DNA of 64,000 bases from Bordetella sp. BOR01 (GCF_019218885.1 NZ_JAHUWT010000003.1:868001-932000), one strand, 5' to 3'. Numbered from the stretch's first letter, positions 18,970 through 27,977 are shown. The notes: generated from the letters alone by a model not told the origin. Program-made: numbers and translations.

Positions 18970-20994
18970 ATGTTCGATACCTTGCTGATTGCCAACCGCG
19001 GTGAAATCGCCTGCCGTGTGGCTGCCACCGCCCGCCGCCTGGGTATCCGCACCGTGGCGGTATATTCCGATGCCGATGCGGGGGCGCGGCATGTGGCGGC
19101 TTGCGATGTGGCGGTGCATATTGGCGGCCCCGAGCCGCGTGCCAGCTACCTGCGTGCCGACGCCATCCTGCAGGCGGCGCGCGATACCGGGGCGCAAGCC
19201 ATCCACCCCGGCTACGGGTTCCTGTCCGAGAACGAAGCCTTCGCGCAGGCCGCCGCCGATGCCGGCATTGCCTTCGTGGGGCCGCCGGCCTCAGCCATTG
19301 CCGCCATGGGCAGCAAGTCGGCCGCCAAGTCGCTGATGGAAAAAGCCGGCGTGCCGCTGGTGCCCGGCTACCACGGCGACAACCAGGACCCGCAGTTCCT
19401 GAAAACCCAGGCCGACGCCATCGGCTACCCGGTGCTGATCAAGGCCAGTGCCGGCGGTGGCGGCAAGGGCATGCGGGTGGTGGAATCGGCCGAAGCCTTC
19501 CTGGATGCACTGGCCTCGTGCCAGCGCGAAGCGGCGTCCAGCTTTGGCGATGACCGCGTGCTGATCGAACGCTATCTGCAAAAGCCGCGCCACATCGAGA
19601 TCCAGGTGTTCGCCGACACACAGGGCAATTGCGTGTACTTGTTCGAGCGCGATTGCTCGGTGCAGCGGCGCCACCAGAAGGTCATCGAAGAAGCGCCGGC
19701 CCCCGGCATGACGCCCGAGCGGCGCCAGGCCATGGGCGAAGCCGCCGTGGCGGCGGCGCGCGCGGTGGGCTACGTGGGCGCGGGCACGGTGGAGTTCATC
19801 GCCGAACCCGACGGGCGCTTCTATTTCATGGAAATGAATACCCGCCTGCAGGTCGAGCATCCGGTCACCGAGATGATCACCGGCCACGACCTGGTGGAAT
19901 GGCAACTGCGGGTAGCGGCCGGGCAGCCGCTGCCGGCGGCCCAGCAAGACCTGCGCATCAGCGGCCATGCCATCGAGGCGCGCATCTATGCCGAGAACCC
20001 CGACAAGGGCTTCCTGCCATCGATCGGCACGCTGGCCTACCTGGAACTGCCGCCGCATGCCGCCTTCGTCAACGGCGAAGTCCGCGTGGACGGCGGCGTG
20101 CGCATGGGCGATACCATCACGCCGTACTACGACCCCATGATCGCCAAGCTGATCGTGCACGGCGCCGACCGCGACCAGGCCCGCGCACGCATGATCCAGG
20201 CACTGGCGCACACCCATGCCGTGGGCGTGCAGACCAACGTGGCCTTCCTGACCCGGCTGATGCAGGACGATGCCTTCGCCGCGGCCGACCTGGACACCGG
20301 CTTGATCGAGCGCCGGCGCCAGACCCTGCTGCCGACGCCGGCCGACGCCGACGCAACGGCCCTGGCGCTGGCCACGGCCGCCGTCCTGGTACGCCAGGGC
20401 CAGGCGCAATCCACCGGCCTGCAGGCCGCCAGGCCGGCCACCGACCCCTGGGACGTGCGCGACGGCTGGCGCCTGGGCGGGCGCTACCGGCAGGCCGTGC
20501 AATGGCTGGATGGCGACACGCTGCGCGACGTGGCGGTCGCGCGCGAGGGGCAGGCGTGGACGCTGGCCTGCGACGGCCAGCCCCAGGCTTTCTCATGGCG
20601 CGCGCAGCCCAGCGCCAACCCCAACCTGGCGTACGGCCTGCGCATCGCGCTGGACGGCCGCGAAAACGCGGGCACGGTGGTACTGCACGGCGAAAAGGCC
20701 TATGTGTTTCGCGAGGGCCGCACGCAGGTGCTGGGCCTGCATGATGCGCTGGCCCACGCGCAGGATAGCCAGGCCGATCACGCCGGCGGGCTGACCGCGC
20801 CCATGCCGGGCAAGATCATCTCGATCGCCGTGCGGGCGGGCGACAGCGTGTCCAAGGGCCAGGCGCTGCTGGTCATGGAAGCCATGAAGATGGAACACAC
20901 GATTTCGGCCCCCGCCGACGGCAAGGTACAGGAAGTGTTCTATGCCGTCGGCGACCAGGTGGCCGAAGGGGCGGAGCTGGTGGCCATCGAGTAG
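18970..20994 (+). CDS. liuD: Methylcrotonyl-CoA carboxylase, alpha (biotin) subunit
   Basis: A 674-aa protein joining an ATP-grasp biotin carboxylase (N-terminal IANRGEIACRV; ATP loop KASAGGGGKGMRVV; FMEMNTRLQVEHPVTEM) to a middle BT-like domain and a C-terminal biotinyl domain. The biotinylated lysine is K640 in VMEAMKMEHTI. It carboxylates biotin and works with the beta subunit upstream. The ATG at 18970 gives the family-typical MFDTLLIANRG; an ATG at 18961 would add three residues. A strong hairpin follows the stop. Confidence 0.93.
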   Translation: MFDTLLIANRGEIACRVAATARRLGIRTVAVYSDADAGARHVAACDVAVHIGGPEPRASYLRADAILQAARDTGAQAIHPGYGFLSENEAFAQAAADAGIAFVGPPASAIAAMGSKSAAKSLMEKAGVPLVPGYHGDNQDPQFLKTQADAIGYPVLIKASAGGGGKGMRVVESAEAFLDALASCQREAASSFGDDRVLIERYLQKPRHIEIQVFADTQGNCVYLFERDCSVQRRHQKVIEEAPAPGMTPERRQAMGEAAVAAARAVGYVGAGTVEFIAEPDGRFYFMEMNTRLQVEHPVTEMITGHDLVEWQLRVAAGQPLPAAQQDLRISGHAIEARIYAENPDKGFLPSIGTLAYLELPPHAAFVNGEVRVDGGVRMGDTITPYYDPMIAKLIVHGADRDQARARMIQALAHTHAVGVQTNVAFLTRLMQDDAFAAADLDTGLIERRRQTLLPTPADADATALALATAAVLVRQGQAQSTGLQAARPATDPWDVRDGWRLGGRYRQAVQWLDGDTLRDVAVAREGQAWTLACDGQPQAFSWRAQPSANPNLAYGLRIALDGRENAGTVVLHGEKAYVFREGRTQVLGLHDALAHAQDSQADHAGGLTAPMPGKIISIAVRAGDSVSKGQALLVMEAMKMEHTISAPADGKVQEVFYAVGDQVAEGAELVAIE

Positions 20995-21004
20995 TGCCGC
21001 GGCC

Positions 21005-21030
21005 GGCCGGCAGGGCTTTTCCTGCCGGCC
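21005..21030. terminator. Hairpin between convergent operons
   Basis: GGCCGGCAGG (21005-21014) and CCTGCCGGCC (21021-21030) form a perfect 10-bp stem with a 6-nt loop, exactly between the convergent carboxylase alpha and esterase genes. It has no T-run, but its position suggests a bidirectional transcription end. Confidence 0.6.
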
Positions 21031-21031
21031 A

Positions 21032-21928
21032 TCAGCCGCACGACTGCTCGAAAAATGCCAGTACCTGTTCGCCCAGCCACTGCTCGGGGGTATTGAAATG
21101 GGCCATGATCGATACGTGGTTGTGATCGGGCAAGGCAATGTGCAGGGGCGCCGCCGCGCGGGCCTTGCCTAGCGCCAAGGCGAATTCCAGGCCGTAGATA
21201 TCCAGCAATGGGTTCTCGTATTCGGCATTGGCCACCAGCACGGGCACGCTTGCACGCGCGGCATGGGCCAGCGGCGACCAGGAATCGTAGCGCGCCGGGT
21301 CGTTTCCGAAGTACGCCCTGACGCCGGCTGCGTTGGGATTCACGGCAAGGGTGTCTGCCTTCAGCCGCGCAGAAACAAGAACGGCGCAGCGTGCAGCGAG
21401 CGGCGCCAATCCATGGAACGGGTCGCACGCCAAGGTGGCAACATGTGTGCCTCCGGCAGAATGGCCCATGAGGCAGACCTTGCCAGGGTCTCCGCCGAAT
21501 GCGTGGACGTGCCGAGCGACCCATTGGCATGCCAGCGATACGTCGGCTGCGCCGCCAGGGTAGGGCGCATCCTGCGCAAGCCGGTATTCCACGTTGATAC
21601 CGATGCATCCGTGGCGCGCGAACCAAGTCAGCACGTTACCGTACATCTCGGCATTGATATCTTTCGCACCCCTGATGAAGGCGCCGCCATGCACAAAGAG
21701 AACCACAGGCGCGCGATGCGCCCCGGTTGGCCGATACACGTCCAGGACCTGACGAGGGTGATCGCCATAAGCCAGGTTGCCGACGACATCGACCCTTGTT
21801 TTAGGCGACCGCGCCAGCAAGGGCAAGTACAGCGCCTTGGTCTCATCCCCGGCTTGGCGTATGTCTTGCTGCCACCGCGCACCGATGTCGCGCAGCCGCC
21901 GTGTGAGAAGTTCGGGGCGCATTGGCAT
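21032..21928 (-). CDS. Alpha/beta-hydrolase (carboxylesterase/arylformamidase-like)
   Basis: A 298-aa hydrolase of the hormone-sensitive-lipase/arylformamidase type. Seen are the oxyanion-hole HGGAF motif, the nucleophile elbow GHSAGG and a likely catalytic His near the C-terminus (LPDHNHVSI). There is no signal peptide. Starts at 21928 or two codons later are both possible. It lies 13 bp downstream of the RidA-like gene and in the same operon as a diiron enzyme. This context suggests a pathway that hydrolyses an ester or N-formyl intermediate; the substrate is unknown. Confidence 0.82.
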   Translation of the reverse strand: MPMRPELLTRRLRDIGARWQQDIRQAGDETKALYLPLLARSPKTRVDVVGNLAYGDHPRQVLDVYRPTGAHRAPVVLFVHGGAFIRGAKDINAEMYGNVLTWFARHGCIGINVEYRLAQDAPYPGGAADVSLACQWVARHVHAFGGDPGKVCLMGHSAGGTHVATLACDPFHGLAPLAARCAVLVSARLKADTLAVNPNAAGVRAYFGNDPARYDSWSPLAHAARASVPVLVANAEYENPLLDIYGLEFALALGKARAAAPLHIALPDHNHVSIMAHFNTPEQWLGEQVLAFFEQSCG

Positions 21929-21941
21929 GGTGCTGGCGGAG

Positions 21942-22340
21942 TCAGGCGGATGCGGGCAGGAATGCGATGCCCTCGATCTCCACCAGCCACTCGGGCCGGG
22001 CCAAGGCCTGCACGATCAAGACCGTGGATGCCGGCCTGGCCTCGCCGATGAAATCAGCCCGAATCGGGCCCAGCAGCGGCAGATCCGATGGCCGGGTCAG
22101 GAACGTGCTGACCTTTACAAGGTGCTCGACCTGCATGCCGGCAGCTGACAAGACAGCCACCAGGTTTGACCATGCCTGGCGCGCCTGGGCGTCAAAGCCA
22201 TCCACCAGTTTGCCGCCTGGATCCACCCCGACCTGGCCTGCAATATGCAGCCAGGTCCCTGGACCGTGGGATGCAATCGCCAGGCTGTACGGGCCCAGCG
22301 GAGGGGCTGCCTCGGCTGCGGCGAGGATGCGGTTCGACAT
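21942..22340 (-). CDS. RidA/YjgF-family protein
   Basis: A 132-aa protein of the RidA superfamily, trimeric enzymes that deaminate reactive enamines/imines or 2-aminomuconate-type intermediates. The N-terminus has the family pattern APPLGPYSLAI, and the C-terminal part has RPEWLVEIEGIAFLP. The usual arginine that binds carboxylate in RidA (VAxLPxxAxVEI context) is not at the standard spot, where ARPEWLVEIE is seen. A GTG at 22352 overlapping the upstream stop would add four residues. It sits between the diiron enzyme and esterase genes. Confidence 0.82.
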   Translation of the reverse strand: MSNRILAAAEAAPPLGPYSLAIASHGPGTWLHIAGQVGVDPGGKLVDGFDAQARQAWSNLVAVLSAAGMQVEHLVKVSTFLTRPSDLPLLGPIRADFIGEARPASTVLIVQALARPEWLVEIEGIAFLPASA

Positions 22341-22348
22341 GGGGCGGC

Positions 22349-23257
22349 TCACTGAACGCTATCGTCTATTTCTGGCACACGGGGAATCTCGACGCCATAT
22401 GCGCCCACATCTTCACGGATCTGGTTCAAGCCCTTGCGGATGATTGCCAACTCCTGGTCTGGATGGGTTGCGCCCAGGCCGTGGTCTGCGGCCAGGGCGC
22501 GATTGCGCCCCGACCTGGCCCGCTCGTCGTCCGGCAAATTGACCACCGCATAGACGCCGTTAAGCAGGCTGCCCCTGAGTTTCTTCGCTACCTTCTCTCC
22601 AATGGTGTGTTTCTCTGCTGCCGGCAGTTCAGAGAAAAAGCGGCGCATGATGATGCGGCCAAACTGGATATGGCGGGCCTCATCCCGCAGGATGAGCCGA
22701 CAGGCTTCGCGAATCGACGCGAATCGCGCATTTTCATAGCGTGCCTGAAGCAGTTCGCCGGAAAGCTGCTCGAACAAGGTATTGACCGACAGGCCTGCGT
22801 AGAAGCTCATCGCCTTCTCGTCTTTCTCGTCGTGGAAGCGAGGGATGATGTCCTTGAAGTAGTCCGCCCGCGGTATGGCCTCATAGCCATTCAGATGCTC
22901 GGCGATTCGGAAGCTGGCTTCATGATGCCGGAATTCTTCGGCGATGAAGTTGGTGATGTGCTGCTTTATCTCGAAGGGTTGGTGCGAAAAGATCGCGTCG
23001 CGCAAGCGTTCGGCGCCATAGGGGGTTGCGCCATGCTCCATCCAGGCACGCAGGCTCCACCATTCTGCCCCCGCAACGCGTACCTCGTCAGGAAGATCGG
23101 CCTCCTTCAGATCGGAATAGTCGATATCGGCAACGGGGTCCCAGGCGAGATCCCGCGCTTGCGTGCACAGGCGCCAGACTTCCGGGTACTCGATCGCCGC
23201 GACCACCGGATAAGGATTGGGAACCTGGGGAATTTCTTCGAGCAAGGACGGTTGCAT
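22349..23257 (-). CDS. Ferritin-like diiron enzyme (AurF/N-oxygenase-like)
   Basis: A 302-aa all-helical protein with four-helix diiron signatures: an EEFRHHE motif (E107-E108...H111), a mid-protein glutamate (E168) and DEARH (D192-H196). The spacing resembles the E(X)nDExxH pattern of AurF-type arylamine N-oxygenases and related ferritin-like oxidases; which reaction it performs is unknown. The ATG at 23257 has GAGG upstream, while the ATG at 23305 lacks a clear ribosome site. Base composition is lower (about 50-57% G+C in sampled lines, against about 70% nearby), hinting at recent acquisition. It is divergent from a LysR gene. Confidence 0.7.
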   Translation of the reverse strand: MQPSLLEEIPQVPNPYPVVAAIEYPEVWRLCTQARDLAWDPVADIDYSDLKEADLPDEVRVAGAEWWSLRAWMEHGATPYGAERLRDAIFSHQPFEIKQHITNFIAEEFRHHEASFRIAEHLNGYEAIPRADYFKDIIPRFHDEKDEKAMSFYAGLSVNTLFEQLSGELLQARYENARFASIREACRLILRDEARHIQFGRIIMRRFFSELPAAEKHTIGEKVAKKLRGSLLNGVYAVVNLPDDERARSGRNRALAADHGLGATHPDQELAIIRKGLNQIREDVGAYGVEIPRVPEIDDSVQ

Positions 23258-23402
23258 CTGATCGATCCTCAAGTGGAAACAGAGAAAGGCCTTGAAGAGG
23301 GTCATGCTAGGGGGGTGATTTTGATCTATCCAATACTATTTACATAGGCGGGTGATTCGTGTCAGATATTGCCAACCTGACTTCGCATACTCGGTGACGC
23401 CC
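23258..23402. promoter_or_regulatory. Divergent LysR/diiron-operon promoter region
   Basis: These 145 bp separate the diiron-enzyme operon and the LysR gene, a layout in which a LysR protein usually controls the divergent operon from this gap. The stretch 23310-23345 is A+T-rich (GGTGATTTTGATCTATCC, TACTATTTACATAGG) and probably holds the promoters; the exact operator cannot be fixed by eye. Confidence 0.5.
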
Positions 23403-24332
23403 ATGTTCGAATTCCGCCTGGTTCGCCAGTTTGTCGTCGTCGCCGAAGAATTGAACTTTCGCCGGGCGGCTGAGCGGCTGCATATGTCGCAGCCGCCGCT
23501 GTCGACCGCGATGCAGAATCTCGAGGCCGATATCGGTACGGCCCTGCTCGATCGCAGCAAGCACCACGTAAGGCTGACACCGGCAGGGCAAATCTTCTAT
23601 AGAGATGCGATACGGCTGCTGCAATTTGCCGAACAGTCGCGCGAGCGCGCCCGCCGGACAGGCAGCGGCCTTGAAGGTGCGCTACGCCTGTCCTTCGTGC
23701 CTAGTGCCGCACTGGATGTGCTGCCGGAAATCTTCAAGCGATTCCAGCTCGACTACCCGACCGTGCAGCTGACGCTGACGGCGGAAACCACGCGCCGGCA
23801 ACTCGAGGATGTCCATAACGGACACTCGGACCTCGCGCTGCTGGTCGGGCCGCTGTACGACTCGCGGGGGCTCGAGCTTGTCGGGCTGCGTCCGCAGCAC
23901 TTCGTTATCGCCGTCCCGATCGGGCATCCGTTGGCCAAGCGCCAGAAAGTAAAGATGAAAGAGCTGGCAGCGGAACCATTCGTCTCCTTTCCCGCAGCCG
24001 AGGGAACGGGCTTTGTCAGCGCGCTGCTGGGGGCTTGCCAGGCCGCGGGCTTCATGCCCAGGGTCGTCCAGGAAGCCTCGCAGATGCAGGCCATCTTGAC
24101 CCTGGTGGCCGGCGGACTGGGCATCGCGCTGGTACCGTCTTCCATGCGCCGCCTGCATATGGAAGACGTGTGCTTTCTCGAGATTGCCGAGCCGAGAAAC
24201 CCGCCCACCTATCAACTGGTATTTGCCTACGGCACCGGGAATGACAACCCCGTCATTCAGGCTTTCCTGGCAAGCGCGCTGGGCTCGGCGCATCCCGCGG
24301 GGAACCAGGATGACGGCACTGATCCGGCGTGA
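23403..24332 (+). CDS. LysR-family transcriptional regulator
   Basis: A 309-aa regulator with an N-terminal winged helix-turn-helix (FRLVRQFVVVAEELNFRRAA, then MSQPPLSTAMQNLEADIGT) and a two-lobed effector-binding domain (about 90-300). The ATG at 23403 matches the usual LysR start; frames from 23352 add an atypical leader. It is divergent from the diiron/RidA/esterase operon and upstream of a Bug gene in its own direction, so it likely senses the substrate or an intermediate of that pathway. The effector domain resembles CatM/BenM-like members, which respond to aromatic-derived acids, but this is an impression. Confidence 0.9.
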   Translation: MFEFRLVRQFVVVAEELNFRRAAERLHMSQPPLSTAMQNLEADIGTALLDRSKHHVRLTPAGQIFYRDAIRLLQFAEQSRERARRTGSGLEGALRLSFVPSAALDVLPEIFKRFQLDYPTVQLTLTAETTRRQLEDVHNGHSDLALLVGPLYDSRGLELVGLRPQHFVIAVPIGHPLAKRQKVKMKELAAEPFVSFPAAEGTGFVSALLGACQAAGFMPRVVQEASQMQAILTLVAGGLGIALVPSSMRRLHMEDVCFLEIAEPRNPPTYQLVFAYGTGNDNPVIQAFLASALGSAHPAGNQDDGTDPA

Positions 24333-24473
24333 GCAAGGCATGGGGCGTGATTCGTCGGACGTATCAACGCCTGCCTTGATCGGTATTAGACAAGCAGGTA
24401 TTAAGTTGGGAGCATCTGGCACAAGTCAAGATCATCGCCCAGCAATGGAATGTCACCGTGACGGATGAATTGC

Positions 24474-25448
24474 ATGAACCGACTGTGCCGACTGATTGCG
24501 CCTGTGGCCTCCTGTATCCTGCCCGCCCTTGCGGGACAGGCGGCAGCCCAGGACTTCCCTGCCCACCCTGTCGCACTGGTGGTTCCTTATCCGGCAGGAG
24601 GCTCCGCCGATATCCTGGCGCGCGCCATCGGCGAGAAGCTGGGAGAAAAACTGGGCCAGCCGGTCGTCGTCGAGAACAAAAGCGGCGCAGGAACGGCAAT
24701 AGGTGCGCGCTATGTTGCACAGGCACCGGCCGATGGCTACACATTGCTCTTGGGCACGGTCAGCTCGCACGCCATCAACCCGGCAATCGCGAAAGTCGGC
24801 TATGACCCGATCCGCGACTTCGCGCTGGTGGCCCCTGTGGCATCGACGCCCTTCGTGCTGGTGACACCTGCCGCATCGTCGTTTCGGACCCTGTCGGACG
24901 TGATCGCCGCGGCGCGCCGGCAGCCGGAACCCCTGGACTACGCCTCTGCCGGTCCGGGAACGTCCAACCATTTGGCGGGCGAGATGCTGGCCAACGCCAC
25001 CAAGGTCCGGTTGGTGCATGTTCCGTATCGCGGCAGCGCGCCTGCCCTGGTGGACGTAATGGCCGGCCATGTGCCGCTGATGTTCGACCTGCAGACCACG
25101 TCGATTCCCAATATCCGCCAAGGCAAACTGCGCGCGCTGGCCGTCACCAGCCTGCAACGCAGCTCGCTGCTGCCCGGCGTACCTACGGTGGCGGAAAGCG
25201 GCATGCCTGGCTTCGAAGTCAGCGCCTGGTTTGCGGTATTCGCGCCGGCGAAGGTTCCCGCGCAGACGTTGCAGCGCTTGCAGGCCGCCATGTCCGCCGT
25301 CATGGATTCAGACGACCTGAAGCAGCAACTGCGCCAGATTGGTGCGGAACCAGACCCGCGGTCTCCCGGGGAGTTTGCGGTCTACCTTGAACAAGAAATC
25401 AAGAAATATGCGGCAGTCGTGAAGGCTGCTGGCCTGGCCCCCCATTGA
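24474..25448 (+). CDS. Bug/TctC-family periplasmic receptor (Bug 2)
   Basis: A 324-aa solute-binding protein with a signal peptide ending at AGQAAAQ and the Bug signatures LVVPYPAGGSADILARA, NKSGAGTAIGARYVA and HVPYRGSAPALVDVMAGH. It would deliver a small carboxylate to a TTT-type permease encoded elsewhere. The ATG at 24474 is preceded by GGATGA at good spacing; an ATG at 24465 adds three residues. It lies 141 bp after the LysR gene and may belong to its regulon with the diiron-enzyme operon. Confidence 0.92.
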   Translation: MNRLCRLIAPVASCILPALAGQAAAQDFPAHPVALVVPYPAGGSADILARAIGEKLGEKLGQPVVVENKSGAGTAIGARYVAQAPADGYTLLLGTVSSHAINPAIAKVGYDPIRDFALVAPVASTPFVLVTPAASSFRTLSDVIAAARRQPEPLDYASAGPGTSNHLAGEMLANATKVRLVHVPYRGSAPALVDVMAGHVPLMFDLQTTSIPNIRQGKLRALAVTSLQRSSLLPGVPTVAESGMPGFEVSAWFAVFAPAKVPAQTLQRLQAAMSAVMDSDDLKQQLRQIGAEPDPRSPGEFAVYLEQEIKKYAAVVKAAGLAPH

Positions 25449-25718
25449 GTATCGGAAGATCGCCAAGCCAGCCGCCGACGGCAAGGTGCAGGCCGTGTTC
25501 TCGCCGCGGGAGACCAGGCTGCGAAGGGCTCGAGCGGGGTGCCAGCGGCGCCTGGCGCCCCTGCCCGGTACCCCGCCCTACCCGTGCAAGCGCCGAATGA
25601 GGCCGATCAGACCACCCGCATTGTCGCTGGACGAACATTTGTTGCACTGCAACTTTACCGGTGCCCGCCTGGCTTCTTATCTTGTCGCCATGTTTCCCGA
25701 CCTGGCCTGGCCACACTG
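25449..25718. other. Gene-free gap before the IclR-led block
   Basis: This 270-bp stretch between Bug 2 and the IclR gene shows no protein-like frame with a credible start on either strand and no strong hairpin. It presumably holds the promoter of the IclR-led gene block. Confidence 0.4.
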
Positions 25719-26489
25719 ATGCCACCGCAAGACGCCACCGCAGTTTCCGCCACGCAAAAGACTTGCCGGATCCTGGCCAGCCTGTCCGACCAGCGCGTGC
25801 ACCGGCTGACGGATGTCGCGCAAAGCGCCTCGCTGGATATCTCCACGGCGCGGCGCATCCTGAAAGACCTGGAAGCCGAAGGCTTCGTGGAACGAGACCC
25901 CGTCAGCAAGCACTACATGCTGGGCCCGCAGGTATACGCCATGCACCACGCCATGGTCGACGGCCTGGACCTACGCGGGCTGGCCCGGCCCGCCCTGATA
26001 CGCCTGGCGCGCCAGTTCGGCGACACCGTCATCCTGTCGCTGCCCATGGGCTGGGAATCGGTCTGCCTGGACCTGTGCTTTGGCGACTACCCCATCCGCG
26101 CCAACTACCTGCAAGTGGGCAGCCGCCGGCCGCTGGGCGTGGGTGCCGGCAGCCTGGCGCTGTTGTCGACGCTGGACGAATTCGAATCGAACGCGGTACT
26201 GCCCATGGTGCGGCAGCGCCTGGCCGCCAAATATCCGCGCTTTCCCGAGCACGACCTGGCCGCGGCCACGCAGCGCGCCCGCAGCCTGGGCCACGCCATG
26301 CTGCTGGACGTGGTGGTGGAAAAAATGGGCGGGCTGGGCGTGGCGGTACGCGGGCCCAGCGGACGGGCGATCGCCGCGCTGAGCGTGGCCGCACTGAACG
26401 AACGCATCGAATCGCGCGAACAGGAACTGGCGCTGGCGCTGTCACACGAGGCACGCGAAATCGAACGCGCGTGGTTGCCGCATGCCTGA
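25719..26489 (+). CDS. IclR-family transcriptional regulator
   Basis: A 256-aa regulator with an N-terminal winged helix (TQKTCRILASLSDQRVHRLT, then SLDISTARRILKDLEAEGFV) and a C-terminal GAF-like IclR effector domain. IclR proteins commonly control aromatic and organic-acid degradation operons. I use the ATG at 25719; the longer frame from 25539 has an unrelated Pro-rich leader. Its stop overlaps the thiolase-like gene start by 8 bp, so regulator and pathway genes are probably co-transcribed. Confidence 0.88.
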   Translation: MPPQDATAVSATQKTCRILASLSDQRVHRLTDVAQSASLDISTARRILKDLEAEGFVERDPVSKHYMLGPQVYAMHHAMVDGLDLRGLARPALIRLARQFGDTVILSLPMGWESVCLDLCFGDYPIRANYLQVGSRRPLGVGAGSLALLSTLDEFESNAVLPMVRQRLAAKYPRFPEHDLAAATQRARSLGHAMLLDVVVEKMGGLGVAVRGPSGRAIAALSVAALNERIESREQELALALSHEAREIERAWLPHA

Positions 26490-27636
26490 GCGCCATACGC
26501 AACGGGCCTACGTGCTGGCGGCGGCCACCACGCGCTTCGGCCGCCACGAAGGCGCCAGCGCGCTGGACCTGATGGCCCAGGCCGCCAACAGCGCCTTGGC
26601 GCAATCCGGCCTGGCGCGCGGCGATATCGATGGCGTGCTGTGCGGTTACGCCACCACGTTTCCGCACCTGATGCTGGGCACGCTGCTCAGCGAGAAACTG
26701 GGGCTGGACCCGCGCTATGCACACGGCATGCACATGGGGGGCGCCACCGGCGCGGCCATGGTGATGCTGGCGCGCGAACTGCTGCGTGCCGGCACCTGCC
26801 GCCGCATCCTGGTGGTGGCTGGCGAGAACCGGCTGACCGGACAGGCCGTGGACACGTCCATCCAGACCCTGGCGCAGGTCGGCGAAGCCGATACCGAAGT
26901 GCCCAACGGCGCGTCGGTGCCGGCCTACTACGCCCTGCTGGCCTCGGCCTATATGCACCGCACCGGCACCCGCCGCGAGGCAATGGCCGGGTTCGCGGCA
27001 TTGATGCGGCACAACGCCGCCGGGCACCCCCATGCACACCTGCGCGAGCCCATTACGGTGGACCAAGTACTGGCGTCGCGGCCGATTGCCACCCCGCTGC
27101 ACTTGCTGGACTGCTGTCCGATATCGGATGGAGCGGCGGCCTTGGTACTTAGCGCCGACGAAGGCCCGGTACAGGTCATCGGGGCCGGCCAGGCGCATCG
27201 CCACCAGCATCTTTCGGCCATGCGCGATGTGCTGGACACCGGCGCGGCGCGCGCCTGCGGCCGGGCCCTGGCCGACGCCAAGCTGGACCGCGCGCAGATC
27301 GACTACCTGGCCATCTACGATTCGTTCACCATCACTTTGCTGATGCTGCTGGAAGAACTGGGCTACGCACCGCGCGGCGGCGCGGGCGCACGGCTGCGGC
27401 GCGGCGACTTCGCGGCCTCGGGCCCCCTGCCGTTGAACACCCATGGCGGGCTGCTGTCGTTCGGCCATTCGGGCGTGGCCGGCGGCCTGGCCCATGTGGT
27501 CGAGGCATGGACGCAACTGGCCGGCCGCGCCGGCGAACGCCAGATCGCGCCGCGCCGCCGCGCGCTGGTGCATGCCGACGGCGGCGTGCTGTCGGCGCAT
27601 GTCAGCCTGGTGCTGCAGGCCGAGGGCGCAACATGA
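26482..27636 (+). CDS. SCP2-thiolase-like protein lacking the nucleophilic Cys
   Basis: A 384-aa thiolase-fold protein of the lipid-transfer/SCP2 group. Where thiolases have the nucleophilic cysteine, this one reads MHMGGATGAAM (GGATG at residues 86-90), so normal thiolytic chemistry is unlikely. The C-terminal histidine motif is kept (GGLLSFGHSGVAGG, H329). Cys-less homologues such as steroid-degrading Ltp2 act as retro-aldolases together with a DUF35 protein. The next gene here is a DUF35 protein overlapping by 4 bp (ATGA), which strongly suggests such a complex cleaving a beta-hydroxyacyl-CoA. Confidence 0.83.
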   Translation: MPERHTQRAYVLAAATTRFGRHEGASALDLMAQAANSALAQSGLARGDIDGVLCGYATTFPHLMLGTLLSEKLGLDPRYAHGMHMGGATGAAMVMLARELLRAGTCRRILVVAGENRLTGQAVDTSIQTLAQVGEADTEVPNGASVPAYYALLASAYMHRTGTRREAMAGFAALMRHNAAGHPHAHLREPITVDQVLASRPIATPLHLLDCCPISDGAAALVLSADEGPVQVIGAGQAHRHQHLSAMRDVLDTGAARACGRALADAKLDRAQIDYLAIYDSFTITLLMLLEELGYAPRGGAGARLRRGDFAASGPLPLNTHGGLLSFGHSGVAGGLAHVVEAWTQLAGRAGERQIAPRRRALVHADGGVLSAHVSLVLQAEGAT

Positions 27637-27977
27637 GCCCGCCCCGGCACCCCCTGGATCTGCAACGCTGCGACGACTGCGGCGCCTGGTGGGCCCTGCG
27701 CCCCTACGCCTGCGCGGCCTGCGGCGGCACTGCCTTGCGCTGGCACCGCGCCACGGGCGAAGGCGTTGTGATCGCCCGCAGCGAGGTGCATCGCGCCCCC
27801 GACCCGCAATGGCGCGCCCTGGCGCCCTATGTGCTGGTACTCGTGCAACTGCGCGAGAACGTGACGCTGATGGGGCATGCCGAATCCGGCATCGCCATCG
27901 GCCAGGAAGTCAGCGGCCGCGCAGCCGAGCTGAACGGACGCGTGCTGCTCAAGTTCGAGACATGCCACCCGCCTTGA
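27633..27977 (+). CDS. DUF35 OB-fold/zinc-ribbon partner protein
   Basis: A 114-aa protein with an N-terminal rubredoxin-like zinc ribbon (C13-C16 and C27-C30 in CDDC and CAAC) and a C-terminal OB-fold (about 40-114). DUF35 proteins form complexes with SCP2-thiolase-like proteins, binding CoA thioesters in acyl-CoA aldol or condensation reactions. The start ATG overlaps the stop of the thiolase-like gene (ATGA), giving coupled, probably stoichiometric synthesis. It lacks a fused MaoC domain, unlike the ChsH2 partner of Ltp2. Confidence 0.88.
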   Translation: MSPPRHPLDLQRCDDCGAWWALRPYACAACGGTALRWHRATGEGVVIARSEVHRAPDPQWRALAPYVLVLVQLRENVTLMGHAESGIAIGQEVSGRAAELNGRVLLKFETCHPP

